NCBI GenBank assembly: GCA_036877525.1
Contig: JAZGTH010000071.1
Span: 3,482,001-3,546,000 of the forward strand
Direction of reading: 5' to 3'
DNA: 64,000 nt
Source of the DNA: Chromobotia macracanthus
Taxonomy: Eukaryota; Chordata; Actinopteri; Cypriniformes; Botiidae
In this document: piece by piece, positions 38,561 through 51,942 of the stretch
Layout: every line of letters starts with the position of its first letter
Position numbering within the stretch: position 1 is the stretch's first letter
Position numbers and translations under genes: made by a program
Notes under the pieces: generated by a model
What the model saw: the letters and a program-made list of their open reading frames with translations, nothing else
The model's database searches: none
Told to the model about the DNA's origin: nothing

Positions 38561-41500
38561 GCGGTAGGGGAACGAACTGATGCGCCACAGGCTATTAGCC
38601 TGAAATTCTGCTGGACAGATGGAAGTGCTTAAAGACTATCATGCAATGTTTTGTTTTGGACTTCTTCCCTCTGCGAGTTCATACTGCCGGAAAAGTTGGA
38701 CATTTTTTTTCTTGAAATAGTAGAGCGTGCAATAAAATATATTTAACGGATATTGACAGGTCACCTTTGTTGTCTGCTTTTTGAACGTACAGGTTTTTTT
38801 TGGGTTTTTTTTTTACACACCAGGTTAAAGGCACTGACCATCCTGTTATCGTTTACGGCAACACTCGTGTTTTATTTTGTGAGTATATAACCACTGTAAG
38901 TTTCTGCTTCTTGATTAAGAAAAACTTTTATCTTCTCAAAACAAAATAACCACTTGAGAACGTTTTTTTACTTTGTATATTTCATTAACTACTACTTTAT
39001 TACAATTTTTACTTAATGGATTATTTTACAATTAAAACAATTTTACAAACTGGATGTCAAGCTGTACTTTTAAACTTTAAACGCTTTTTCTGAAATGTTT
39101 TTATCTTAAGCACACTCATACACTGTTAAGCTCACAGGCAGCGAGCGTTCAGCAATAACAAGAGTGAGTTCTACGTGCTTCAGGTTTCTAAGTAAAGGGA
39201 ATACCTGAGAGAGAAAGACTAGCCATTAAACAATTCGTATATTGTGACGATGGCTGAGGAATGCGATTTGGCCGGAGATATTGGGAACACTGTTGAGTGG
39301 GGAGCGGAGCAGCCCAGGTAACCCTTACCCGAAGATCAGGGTTACCAAATGCAAAAGCCAGCCTTACAGTTTAGAAAGTGGCAAACCTACAAGCTGGTTC
39401 AAGAGAACGTCTGTCTGTTTTTATTTTCTAGGACATCTAAAACACACTAACAATTTACACAAAATACACAACAAATGGGAAATCATTTAAAATGCCATTT
39501 AAATCCATTTAACCTAATTTAATGAAGTTGAAGAAAACTTGAAAACAATTCAAATAAGCCAAATAAAATAAGCCTCTGAAATTACGTTATTAACATTCGT
39601 TACAATTCGTTGAACTTCAAATTAACCTACAATCTAAACTATTCAAAATGATTTCAGGGAAAACATCACGTTTAATCGTATAACGCCACACAAAATTCAT
39701 GGATGGTAATGTCCAGTGTTATAATGTGAGAGCTGACAGCATAGTCTTGCTCAGAAACAAAACAGACAGGAGTCTGGACACTGGCCCTGATTGGGAACTG
39801 TGCCACACGGCCAGCTAGCACTGTTTACTATATACATCTCACAGGTCATCAGGGTCCACAAAATCCTCACACAGCCAAAAACTAGACTAACACTGCTGCA
39901 CAGGAACGCAATTAAAACCAGAGGGGGTAAAAAAACTAAAAAAGCAGATCTATGCTGCATCATTAAATCTAGAGAGTTGTGGGAAACAGGAAGAATACTT
40001 TGTAATCTATATACTAATTTATGCTATAAATCGCCATTTATAAAAATGAAATTTGTTTCCAACAAATATTTCGAAACAACATAAATAAAATGTCTTGTTT
40101 CAGTAGCTTCAAAAATTGCACATATATAGCTGTAAGTCTTCACACACAAATATATCTTTGTAAATATTAACAAATTAAAATCAGGCGGACAAACTGAACA
40201 CGTTTTAAATGCAGGACAGTACAAATCATTCACTGAAACGGAAATGTTCCCATTTTGACCAGAAGAAGGCACTATTGTACTGATCTCACTTGCTCTAATA
40301 ACTTTTACTCTGGAGTTTCAGATGCAACACTTTATGAAACAGTTCGTAGCATAATCTTACCCAAACACACTATATAATGATAAAGAGCACCTTTAAATTT
40401 ACAGCGGACTCTGGCTTCTGGGTTACAAAAACATAATATGGAGGACAACGTCATACAATATATAGTAAAAACACAAAAGAAAGAATTGTTGTCCAGTTCC
40501 TGTATATTTCAAAATCTTACATCAAACACTTAAGTCACACAGACTAAGAAACAAGAAAATAAAGCAGGTTACAGCAGTAATGTAACTCATGATGGATGAC
40601 TTTGTCTTGAAGGATAATGTTTTCATTTTTAAAATAACATAGCCCCTAGATCTCAGAACGAAAGACATTGGAATACGTTGGAGTAAAATTACATTTTCGA
40701 TTTAACAATCAATCTATTCATACAGTGTTTGTAAGGTCTTTTCCAATTCATGTGAAAATTCAATAACTTAACCAAATGTGTCTGTATGTTATCTTCTTGC
40801 TAACCATATTATAATTCAAATGCCCAAAAACATGACTGCCAACATCTGGTTTTCTTTCATTACTCTGGCACAAGCTGTACAATGGAAAAGTTCTCTGCAC
40901 CTATCATATCACATCCAGCTTTGCTCTACAACAGGAAACCTGGTAAATTCAAAGCAGGTCAGAATTTTACATGCGTAGGTCTTCTATACATGCGCTGGAT
41001 TCACAAATCAATCGAAGCAAAAACCTGTTTTGTTGGAAACTAGGAATATCATAAGATGCTGATGGCCGGCTACAAACCATGAATCACGTGCTCCTGCTAG
41101 CATGCTACATTGACTAAATGCTTTCGAATTGCATATATGACAAATTCATTTTCCAAAGCAAATTATTCCCTTCATGCACGTTTAACCTTCTTATGCGCTG
41201 CGGTCCGTCGCATCACGTCTGCTTAAACCTAGTGTTTTCTTCTTAGCTGACTTTAGGCTAAATGCTTTTTGATTGTTTACACGGTTATGTTTACAAAATT
41301 TATCTATTTAAAAATTGCTAGCAGGTGGAACACACTGATTTTATTTCCCAGCAAAACAGCAACTTAGCAACCACGGCATAAAACAATCAGTCCCAATTCA
41401 AACCTCATTGATTCAACAGACAGAAGACCATGTTTGCATCTCTCTGCGTTCTGTATTAACTAACAGAACAGAAATTAATGTGAAATGGCACAAGCAAAAC

Positions 41501-43450
41501 CCATGCGAGTGACCTCAGCATTCGACAAAAACCATTACCATCCTCACAAGCCTGATTCAAGACAACAGAAAACCTCCAGCAGGGCAAATTCGAGGTACCA
41601 CATGAGGTACGTGGGCATTTGACAAAACCAGGAAGCACGAGTCTAAACAAGACTGTTTATTTCCATGCATTCTCCACACTGATTGTTGGCAGATGCCATA
41701 ATGTTCCAGATTATTAAACTGCAAAGGGAATTGCATGAAGCCAAATAAATGTTTCCTCATCATTTGTGGTCTTGTTAGCATCTATATTACTCGGATGGCA
41801 TGACTGATACCTCAGCAATGTCTTTGAAATATCACGAAAAGCAAAAACGATACTCCGCTCTTCGGGATCCAGCAAATATTCGTGCTAATGAGCTATGAGA
41901 CCCAGAAGTATCGTGGACAAGGGATGACAGAACTAAAACTAGACGTGCCGTTACAAAAAGTGCTTAATGCGGGAAAAGTAGAAGCTTAATGCCACCGTGG
42001 AAAACTTCCGCTTGATTTGGCCCAGCTCTTTTGTTGAAGAAAATGCTAAACAAAGAAAGTAATAGGGACCTGCTGCAAGTGTGCGCCGCCAATTAGAAAC
42101 ACACCACATATTCGTCTGCCTTGGCGCATTCCAAAATGTTTCAATTTGCCAGAGGAAGCCAGGGAAAACCGTCCAATAATGAACCCATTGTTTTGCTACG
42201 GCAAGAAATTGAACAACCTGTCTGAATGAGATCCAGAGCAATTCGCTGGGGTCGTGCCGCCATGCGTCTCACAAAACACGGCCATTACATTTACATCTAC
42301 ATGTGAAAAGTGCAAACCATTTAGTTTTATGAATTATGATTGTAAAAAAAGAGCAGAAACTGGATTAAACAAGTGTGCTAAGTGATAAAAAGAAACATTT
42401 CACTAAAAAAAGCTACAATGAAGGAAAAAGAACAGCTGGTCTCAATAAACACATATCTGTTTATGTTTACGGTCAATATAGTCTGTGTGTGTCTTGTGCC
42501 GTGCCACTAAACAGAATACTGTGCGTGATGGGTGCCAGCAGCACACAGCCTGAGACTAAGGGCCTGGCAGAGATAAGGAAGTTGGGTAAAGAGAAGAGGC
42601 TTGAGCTATGGCCATAAGTACCATCTGCTTCCCGCATCTTCACGTGGCCAAGATATGCTACACCAGCTTTGAGTTCATTACAATTACACCCAAACAACTT
42701 CCTTCTGTAAATATTGGAGTTGATAAATGCCTTTAAAGCGATGGTCATTTCGTTACTCTGTCGACATGGAGACAAACAAGACAATTAACCCTTTGCAACA
42801 GATTAATGACTAGTCGGAGAGTGTTTCAGGACACCAAGGAGTGTCCTTCAGTGCTATTTATACCCACAGCCCTTTAAAGACATCATAATGAATCGCTTGA
42901 AGGCATGCATCAATTGCGTTAGTGGAAAGTTGACGTTCGAGTCAGGAAAAACATACAACTTTTGAAGGTTTCGCTATGTTGCACAAGTACAAAACTGGGA
43001 CGCATGTTTACACAGGAAAGAAAAGCCCTGCAGACACTATGAATAGCAGCCAAATGCAGATAAGGTATGCCAAATGCCACAGTGCTACATCTCGCCGAAA
43101 CAAGATGTACTGCCATTCTGCCATTTATGGCAATAGTTGTAGGGTTTGTGTTGTGCAGTATTCTTGCCTTACAATATACCCTCTGCAATAATGTCCATCT
43201 TGGCACATCACAGTTAATCGGAGAGAATGGCAACGAATGGAGGCCAGAGCTGTCACTGAGATGTCCCATGTCAGCTAGGAGCATCTTCAACCCTGTTGTC
43301 TTGACCTTCACTCATCATCCTGCCCATCAACCCATACTCACAATACCTTACAAGATCTTTCCCACACAAAGTAGCATCTACAAGACGCTTTACCACCTTC
43401 ATAATTCTTTAAAAAAATACAACATACAACCATTACAGAGGCAGATGTCA
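38561..43450. other. Non-coding DNA upstream of exon 1b
   Basis: No exon was recognised. Mostly AT-rich, with compact blocks at about 41990-42240 and 42610-42760 that resemble regulatory elements. Short open frames here have no domain content. Confidence 0.6.
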
Positions 43451-43920
43451 TGTATTACAGCAGTATCGTAGTAAAGCGAGAGTGACGTCATCAGACGTAT
43501 ACCGCGATATTGAAGGGTGGCGGTATTTGCATATTTACGTGTAACTTCGTGAAATACCAACACGACAGAATAAACGACGTACAAATGTGTACTCAGACCT
43601 CCTGTCGTTAAATCTAAGCCAAGATTTTAATAAAATGCGATAGGACTTTCAACACGTCGCGCATCAGATAACGTGGCAAAAAACGCGACACCTGTCAGTT
43701 CGCTCTTGAAGTATTTACAAGCTAATTTCAGAAAAACGGCACCTTAAATCTAATACCAGATGCATGGTTACCCAAAACAACATTTATGTCGACCTGACAA
43801 CAAAAACACTTTAATGACATTTTCACAGCAGAGAGAAAGTTTTACCTCAGGTAACGCGTTGATCGGCGGCGGGAAAGGACGCGCTTGTGCGCAGGCGCGA
43901 TGTGTCACGCTGCATCATTC
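43450..43920. promoter_or_regulatory. Promoter-like segment with CRE, E2F and NRF1 motifs
   Basis: A CpG-enriched stretch. TGACGTCA is at 43483-43490, an E2F-type GGCGGGAAA at 43868-43876 and an NRF1-type TGCGCAGGCGC at 43888-43898. E2F and NRF1 sites this close together are typical of TATA-less vertebrate promoters. On the minus strand a possible donor CTGAG|GTAAAA follows about 50 bp downstream of the NRF1 site, so it could start a non-coding first exon for an upstream nfia transcript. A plus-strand start is also possible. Confidence 0.45.
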
Positions 43921-46666
43921 GTCGTACGCTTATATCAAATAACAAAATGTTGAAGGAAATGTTGTCGAAATTTGGCAAACAGTATTAATAAATGTCCTAA
44001 ATAACTCATAAACGTCCCTGTGAAATAAAAATAATATTGACATCATCTCTGTAAACGATGCGATGTTATACATTATAATGTACTGATGGTGATTGTTTTG
44101 ATGACGTAGGTAGCTTTAATACGTCAATGTACTGCGAATCTCTCCTCTATGATAAACTGTTTATTTAGACCAGCACAAGGTTATCTGAAGGTTTAGACTA
44201 CAAATGAGTTATTTTTTTTATTGTGACAAATTCGTTGAAGGCAGATCTAAATATATTTAAAAGCTGTATGGTAATAAAAATTAAATTACAACAAACACAT
44301 TAATGGATATGCTGGGAAAATTGAATCTGAAGTTGCAATGCTCTGGAAACTTTGTGGATAAATTCATGGAAGCCACTGACTTCACAGGCATCATAAATCG
44401 TCCCACACTGTTCTGTCCAGGACAGGGACATCCAGAATTAGATTACTGTACCGTGATGAATGGAGGCATTCAGTGAAAATCGTCACTTTAGGTGAACAAC
44501 ATATTGAGATTTTGGCAGAGGGCCTCGTGTGCAAGAGAAGGTGTGGAGAGAGAAATGAGAGGAAAGGAGGAAAAATGGAGAAATGGGTAGGACATGAGAA
44601 GAAAAGGACAATGGGCTCGTGAAGGTGATTTCCTGGCATGCTGTATAAACGTCTGGTTCTGATCTGACCCAAAAAATGTAAGAGGTATATTCATAATTGT
44701 AATACATTTCAATGTGATGTTATATCTTAGAACCACGTCTTAACCACATTTATTAGGTACAGCCAACAAAGGCACACAAATTCTGGGCCTCCTGTCTCCT
44801 GGGTCACTTACCCCAGTGCTACTTGAATAGTTTTGGGGTCCCCTGTCCCCATGGACCCCTTGAATCTTGTCCACCTTTCACATCGTAGCTACGGCCCTGC
44901 CTAGAAGAGGGATCTTAATCAAATTCCTTATCAAATAGACATCAGAATCTCTGTGCTTCCGCTTACTGTGTATTTCCCTGAACAGCTGAGTGCTAGCCCT
45001 GCTTTCTAGTGTGCTACAGAGGAACTGGTGTGGACCGAGCCCTGATCACATGGAACAATACAGTTTTGGCCTTCCCCTCTTTTGCTATTTAGCATAATTA
45101 ATTTGATCAGCCTACAGTAAGACTCAGTGCCCTCATGGCTCCTGCCACAGTTAATCAAATCCATGTGCTAACTGGACAAATGACAGACTTCATGCTGGCT
45201 GGACATACTGAGACCAAACAATGTGATTAACTGTGTCGTGGTTATTGGGGTTATAGCAACAGTTTGTGTTGGAGGTGACAAGTGGACAAATCAAAATATA
45301 CATTATGTGTGGACAAAATATGATTACAATAATAAGTAGTTTGTGTTAAAAATGCTTAATGTACAATTGCAGTTTTTTATAAAAGTCCTGTCGGAAACGC
45401 AAAATTTTTGTTTCATTCAATTATCGACTTTGTCTAAGATGTTTTGTGTAGATTTAACAAATAAATGTGACAGTTACCCTTCCTGGAGGAGCTAAAATTC
45501 ACATTATTCAAGACATTTAATCTGAAATGTTCTTATAGAAATCTCCAACATTTCATTGCAGATTTGTCTGAACAAAATCTGAACACAGCTTGAGACATTG
45601 TTGAGATCTCTTCTGAAACTCTGGAGAAGACATGAGGTCTGTTTCTCATGGAAAAAGTATGAGAACCAGGAGTCTTAATCAAAAGTGTCCATTTGATCTG
45701 TTTAATTTCATCCCTACTTAAGAGAAACATTCAAGAAACCTCCTTTGTGACTTTTATATTTTCTGTAGGAGCTTTTTTCACGAGTTTTAAAAACCTCATC
45801 TATGAAAAAGTTCCCAAAAAGTCACCAAATCAAAATACTACACTTCAAAACAACCATTTTCTTTGCAGCTAGTTAAAAAGGTGTTTGTTTTTTGCATATT
45901 TAATTGGACAGACATTATGTTTTTTCATTTTGGAAACAGAGCGCTGTGGAAACATATGTTCATTGAGCCCCAGCAGATGTCCATCCAAACCCAGAAAAAG
46001 CGTGCAGACATCACAGGCACTTTGAGCCAGTGCGCCATGGGCATGCTTAGCAATAGCTGTAACATCTCCATCGTGCTCTTTTGGGACTTCAGTGCTCGAC
46101 TTTTACAATTACGCTCAACGCGGTGCATTGGAGTCTCACTAAATGCAAAACCGTGATCAGATACGCACGAGTCTAATATTGCAGACCGGTGGGGGGTGAA
46201 AACAGGAAAGCGGGAAATAGAGGGAAAAAGTGATGATGCTGGTATTCACGACACATTCATGCATGCGAATAACGGCGGGTGAGAAGGAAAGTCGGCCAGC
46301 AAAGAAACAGAATATGGAAGTGTAGCCATCTGCAGTGGATCTCGTGTTTTGGCAACGCCGTCCGCTTGCCCCCGTTTCACGGTGAACGCGGATTAGCAGA
46401 CACGTGGAGCTGGCTGGCATTCACCCCGCCCCCAGAGACCGAATTAAGAAACCCTGTGCCCAGTGTGATACTGTCACTTTTTTGAAACGCCACCTTTTAC
46501 ATCTAACATCCAATGGATGCTAGATTTCCAGCATCACATTTTAAAATTGCCCTCTCCTTTGACAACAAAATAACTCTCTGATCCTGCAGTCCCTGAAGTC
46601 CACGTTGATTCATGTGGCCAGCATAGCATTTCTTTTGCAAGTTTCCTCTGTGCCTACAAGATACAG
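43921..46666. other. Non-coding DNA with a candidate regulatory block
   Basis: No exon was recognised. A non-repetitive block at about 45020-45190 contains an AGCATAATTAATTTGATC core and several TAAT-type homeobox motifs. CpG-containing sequence lies at about 46330-46450. Otherwise AT-rich. Confidence 0.6.
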
Positions 46667-46899
46667 CCCGGCTTACAGGGAACGTTCTCAGAAAACGTTC
46701 TTTCAAAGTTCTCAAAAACATTCTTGCAGTAACATTAAGTTTGACTAACTAAGCAATAACGTTAATGCAACATCTAAAAAAGTGGACATTGTGAACTTTG
46801 CTAGAACTTTAAAAATAACATTTTTAATGTTTTTGCTACTTAATGGAAACGTTAGGGAACATTAAGGAAACGTTCTTACAAACTAAAATTGTTAGGTGG
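46667..46899 (-). mobile_element. Short inverted-repeat DNA element, copy 3 (minus orientation)
   Basis: It begins CCCGGCTTACAGGGAACG and ends AAAATTGTTAGGTGG, and the internal TTGCTACTTAATGGAAACG block is present. Both termini carry substitutions and no clear target duplication is left. Confidence 0.75.
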
Positions 46900-47419
46900 C
46901 AGTACACTTGAAATATAGTACAGTTATCTGTAATCTGACATTAAATTTACCTAGTATGAGTTTTAAATACATCAAATGCTTGTACCCTTCCTTAAAACAG
47001 TGGAGGTTCTGATGTTCCTGACTCTGTCCAACTAACAACATCATACAACATTGTGTGAGAGCCTAATCTTACACAAACCAAAGACACATTGCTTGCAGTG
47101 TGCTGGTTATTTAGGACCAGTGGCTCAGTGGTTGGATTTGGCTGCCCTGGCACCTTATTTCCTCCCTGCAGGCTTTCAGATCTGGTGACACACTCAGGTG
47201 GTGCCTGCTGGAACAGGTCTGAGTTGGACACCTCGGGCCAGAACTTAAGAGTGTTGCTACTGGCCTGTAAAATGATGCTTCTTATGTCCTGCCCCCCGCC
47301 AGGTTTAAATGTTAATGTCCAAGGTCAGTGTTGAGCTACAGTACCTTAACCTGAGAAACCCTAGGCCTTCAAAGAAAATGCAAATAGAATGAAGTTAGTA
47401 AATATTTAACTTACCTGAA

Positions 47420-47490
47420 CTTTGGCCAAGTGGTTGGCACATGTCAAGCTTTGGGGCTCATGTGGACAATGCAGGTTTGAATCTGGCTAA
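47420..47490 (+). mobile_element. tRNA-like SINE head
   Basis: TGGCCAAGTGG at 47423-47433 is an exact A-box match (TRGCNNAGTGG). GGTTTGAATCT at 47474-47484 is a near B-box. Spacing is about 51 bp and an AT-rich tail follows. This is the pol III promoter layout of a tRNA-derived SINE. The arms do not pair well enough for a functional tRNA. Confidence 0.6.
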
Positions 47491-48224
47491 TTTTTATTTA
47501 TTTTTTATTATATAGTTTCATATTTATTTAAAGCTAAAGTATTAACGTTTTGTACCACTCATGTCACCAAATGGCAGGGCAAAAAGAATGTCCTTTTTAA
47601 ACCTTTAATCATGATAATCACTACACACACTATTATACAATCATGTAAGTATAAGCCATAAAATTTTATTTTAATCATATAAATGTCAAAGACTTTGTTA
47701 GTTTATAGACAATACATCACTTCTAATATGTAATTCTAATGGTCATTATTTTTACTTTACATGACATTCTTACATTACTGTACCGTAAGTCTATGTTACT
47801 GTATTTATTGTACTGTAAACGCATATACTAAAAAGTGTTTTTTTCTTGTAGATGAACATTCCAAACAGGATTAGGATGAAAACCGTAAGGCCATCATCCA
47901 ATCCCTCATTGTGTGTTATGTAAACCAATCTTGCCATTTATATGCTCCACACAATGAAAAAATCTACTGGAATCTGGAAGGCAGCCACTAAGGGTTGTTT
48001 TGGAGTGGTGGTCCGTGCCCAGAATGCCCTACAGTGAGGCAGTTCAAATCACTTTAGAAAGAAACAGTGTGTACTGGTTTATTTGGCACACAGTGCTGTG
48101 ATACCAATTTGAGATGTCTCAGTGCTGAATTAGTCTTAAGAGCTCTGTTATTTTGTCATTTTAATACAGTTGCAAGCAACCAGCAGTTGTTTACAAAACC
48201 ACAAGTCTTTATAAGGAATAAAAT

Positions 48225-48555
48225 CCCTGCTAACAATTTTAGCTTGTTAAAACATTTCCCTAACGTTTACCATTAAATAACAAAAACAATAAAACCTTAG
48301 TTTGAAAGTTCTAGGAATGTTTAAAACCTCCAAACATTGTATTAATGTTACTGCTTGGTTATAAGAACATTCATTCAACCATGTATTAAATCTGCATTGT
48401 TTTTAAAAATGTTCCACTAACTACTACTAAGAATAATATTTTGATATATGATATAAAATGTATAAAAACATTCTACTAACGTTACTGCAAGAACATTTTT
48501 GATAACTTTGAGAAAACTTTAGCCAACAGTTTGAGAACATTCCCTGTTAGCTAGG
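48225..48555 (+). mobile_element. Short inverted-repeat DNA element, copy 4 (plus orientation)
   Basis: It begins CCCTGCTAACAATTTTAGC and ends CATTCCCTGTTAGCTAGG, with AT on both sides (48223-48224 and 48556-48557). At 331 bp it is the longest copy and probably close to full length. Confidence 0.83.
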
Positions 48556-50755
48556 ATGTTCCTTTTATTGGCTGGCTGTCCCATAATTCTTTGCTGCATG
48601 CCTGGCTGTCTCTAACGCAGAGACGTAGGTGATTATGGAAGATTAATGGCGAGTAATGGTATGAGGGACCGTGACTCTGTCGCAGGAGAGATGACTTCAT
48701 TAGTTACTGCTCTTCATTAGTGTAATTACCCCAAGCTTGTCCTCCTAAACGTTCAATTATGCGTCTAAACCTCTCCCTCTGCTCACATCGCTCAGCCACC
48801 AAGCAAAACAAAGTGTTTATATCCGAGTGATTTCTGCCAAATCAGTACTGTTTGGCTACTTTTAAAATTTGAATATTCTTTTGTTATAAATGTAAAAATG
48901 TATTATTAAAAATGTCATACCAAAACTTTATAAATATACTGTGGTTAAGCTAGGTCACAAAGTTTTAAATTCTAATTTAATTACTTTGTTTCGTTACAAT
49001 GTTTTATTGTAAATGTGTTTAGAAGTAAAAATAAAATATTTATAATTCATCTGTGTTCACCTGTTTAATGATATTGTGATAAAAATGAACTTTTAGATTA
49101 AATCTTTTAAAAGCGTTGTTTTAATGTTTTATCCAGTTTATCGAAAAACATATAATGAGATGAAAATGTATTGCAAAATAGATCCATAATAACCCATTTC
49201 CTGGTTCTAAAGTAACAACAGCTTATATTAGACACTCTCCGTCTGATCTCTGTCATTTCTGGGTGTGATCAGACAGCTGCTGGTAATTTGTGGGTAAGTG
49301 AACTGATTAAAGAGAGCTGTCAGTAGACATGAATGAACTCTATTCACTGTACATCTATCCTAATGTATGTAAATGCATTACAGATTTACCTGATAATATC
49401 TGGGTGTCGAGCAAATATCATGCGCCATTCTTGTTGAAAAACCAGCATTAGTGTTTTAGCACTAGCATTTGTGACGTTCTTTTGTTGCCGTTGGAATCCG
49501 TGATAGCGAATCGAAAGTGTTAGACTTGTTTAGCTTCAGTGTCCTAGTTTCCCCAGCATGGAGTTTAAAGATCAGAACTACTGTTGCCATTTGTGTCCAC
49601 TTTGTCATTTCAGCCTCCCTTTGTCACTTAACCTACATGTGCGCACGTAATGTAGCCACAGGACTCTGCCATTCTGGGCATCAAAGATTCAGGCCTAAAA
49701 TTAGCATAGGCCAGTAGATACTTCTGGCATAAACTCAATGGCCTTTCTAAGGTAATGCCTCAAAGCTAAAAAAAACTAATTATAATTTTCCCTTTTTTGG
49801 CAACAAATCTGGACATGCAAATTGGTAATGCTTTTGCCTAAAAAACGTGAGGTACTCGCTGTAAAATTATGCCTCAAATAACTAAAATGTATTTATCCTG
49901 CACTTTGAATAATTCAGAAACTGTTTGAAAGGCAGATTTAAACGGTTAGGAAACGTGAAAAAACGTAAATAAAATGTAAAAATAAAACCATAACAGATCA
50001 ACACATTCTACTTATCCTACAGGAAGTCTGTATACAGTCACAACCCACAAAGATTCAATATGTTTAAGGAATATTAACGTAAATTATTCAGGATTCATTT
50101 ATGACTAAGAATAAATGAAAATCAGTAGAGTTATGGACAGCTCTCCAAGACTGGCTTTTATTAATAATAACCATTGTTTGCTTCAGGTCATAGGTTTTCG
50201 AATGTAAAAGTGTGCTGTGACTACTTTAACAAGACCTCTTTAACGTAAACCTTCTAATGAAAAGAAAAAGTCAAATGTGTTTGTTTAAATAAGATTCAAC
50301 CTCACAACACTGCTTGTAGTTTAATAAATACACTTAATCAGTAAAACAAATTAGTTAAATGTGGTTTAATGACTCACTAGTGCTGTTTAACTAACCACAG
50401 TGAACTGTGAGTACACAACCACAGCCGTGTATTAATGTGTAGCAGGATTATCACACTATAATATGAGCCATTAGTCAATGAAGATGAGGGCTCATTGACT
50501 CCTGCGCATGACTGAATATTCACCACATGCTGTATTTATTCTCTCTTCTGTGTTTTCTGGTTAGTTTCACCCCTTCAGCTTATATGCATGCAGGTCAGGT
50601 CAACCATCTAGTAATCCCAAAAAGACCTAAAAAGACAAAAGAATAAATCCAACCGTAGCAAAAAGAAAGATGCAAGAACCATATGGACAGAACACCAGGG
50701 GCTTCAGGCAGTGAAAAAGAACCTTGAGCCAGTTCAGCAGAGATCTGGGAGAAGT
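48556..50755. other. Non-coding DNA with a candidate conserved block
   Basis: A compact block at about 48600-48800 is dense in homeobox-type motifs (GATTAATGG, TCATTAGT, GTAATTACC, TCAATTATG). The rest, to the next transposon copy, is AT-rich without recognisable content. Confidence 0.6.
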
Positions 50756-50960
50756 CCAGCTAACAATTTTAGGTTGTAAGAGCATTTCCCTAACATTTCC
50801 ATACACAAGTAACAAAATGTTAAAATGTGATTTTAAAGTTTCTTGGAACATTCAGAATGTCGTTTAGACATTGTATTAACATTATTGATTGAAAACATTG
50901 CACTAACATTACTACAAGAATGTTTTGAGAACTTTGAGAGAAAGTTCCCGGTTAGTTGTG
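50756..50960 (+). mobile_element. Short inverted-repeat DNA element, copy 5 (plus, internally shortened)
   Basis: It begins CCAGCTAACAATTTTAGG and ends near CCCGGTTAGTTGTG. At about 205 bp it lacks roughly a third of the interior found in copies 4 and 6, so it has an internal deletion. Confidence 0.78.
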
Positions 50961-51636
50961 TGGTAGGGCCTCTGTGACACCCCCCGCTTCCGAAAGTCCT
51001 TTTCTTCCCCCACGGTGAATCACCCGAAGCTCTGGAGCTCATGAAGGCAGTGCACAGAGAAACAAGGAAGGGGGGGAGGCAGCGCCTGCCAACAGCAGGT
51101 GTTGGTCCATCCTTTAGGGATCGGGCAGCAGGCTGGGTGCTGATGTGTGGAGGAGAGAGGGGGCCTGCCAATCTGCTGCAGAATGGTGGAGCGTCTGGAT
51201 GGGCAGATAGAAAACCAGAATCAGGTTCCATCCAACCAGCCATTAGAATCAATATAATCTTCCTTTTCTACATGAGTGGAAGGTGGTGTTACCTTTGAAG
51301 TTTGGTGTCGGGGGACGGCAGAGGAAAGGCTTTTTTTGGACCTGGTCACTCTGTGCTGGCTTGTGTGCTATCAGGGTTCTGCAGCTCCATTTGAAGCATG
51401 TTTCCAGCTGGCCTCTGCTCTACTTCATACTTCATCCAACCTCTAGGTTTGGAATTTGAGGTTGAAAAATCATAAACAACCAGCTTTGCTCTCCTACTTA
51501 CCCCAACCTTTCAATTCTGTGACGCAGCAATAACACATTTCAACATTTCAATCACCTAATCTTACATTTAGAAAGTACATTTCACAAAACAAAATAAAAA
51601 CATTGGGTGTTTTTGAAGGTGCGTGACATTTACAAT

Positions 51637-51942
51637 CCCAGCTAACAATTTTAGGTTGTAAGAACGTTCCCCAAACAATTAAATTTGTAACAAAAACGCT
51701 AAAAATTTTATTTTAAAAGTTCAAGGAACATTATTGTTTGGTTATCAGGACATAATTCAAACTTTTTTAATTTGGTAACATTTTTAAAATGTTCCACTAA
51801 CAACTTAATAAATTCCTTGACATATGATATATAACGTTAAAAACATTTTACTAACATTACTGCACAAACGTTTTTGAATAACTTTGAGAGAACTTTTACA
51901 GAATGTTAGCCAATGTTCTAAAAACGTTCCCTGTTAGCTGGG
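51637..51942 (+). mobile_element. Short inverted-repeat DNA element, copy 6 (plus, best preserved)
   Basis: It has perfect termini: CCCAGCTAACA at the left and GTTAGCTGGG at the right. AT dinucleotides flank it on both sides (51635-51636 and 51943-51944). It is the best reference copy for the family in this window and lies 0.7 kb from copy 5. Confidence 0.88.
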
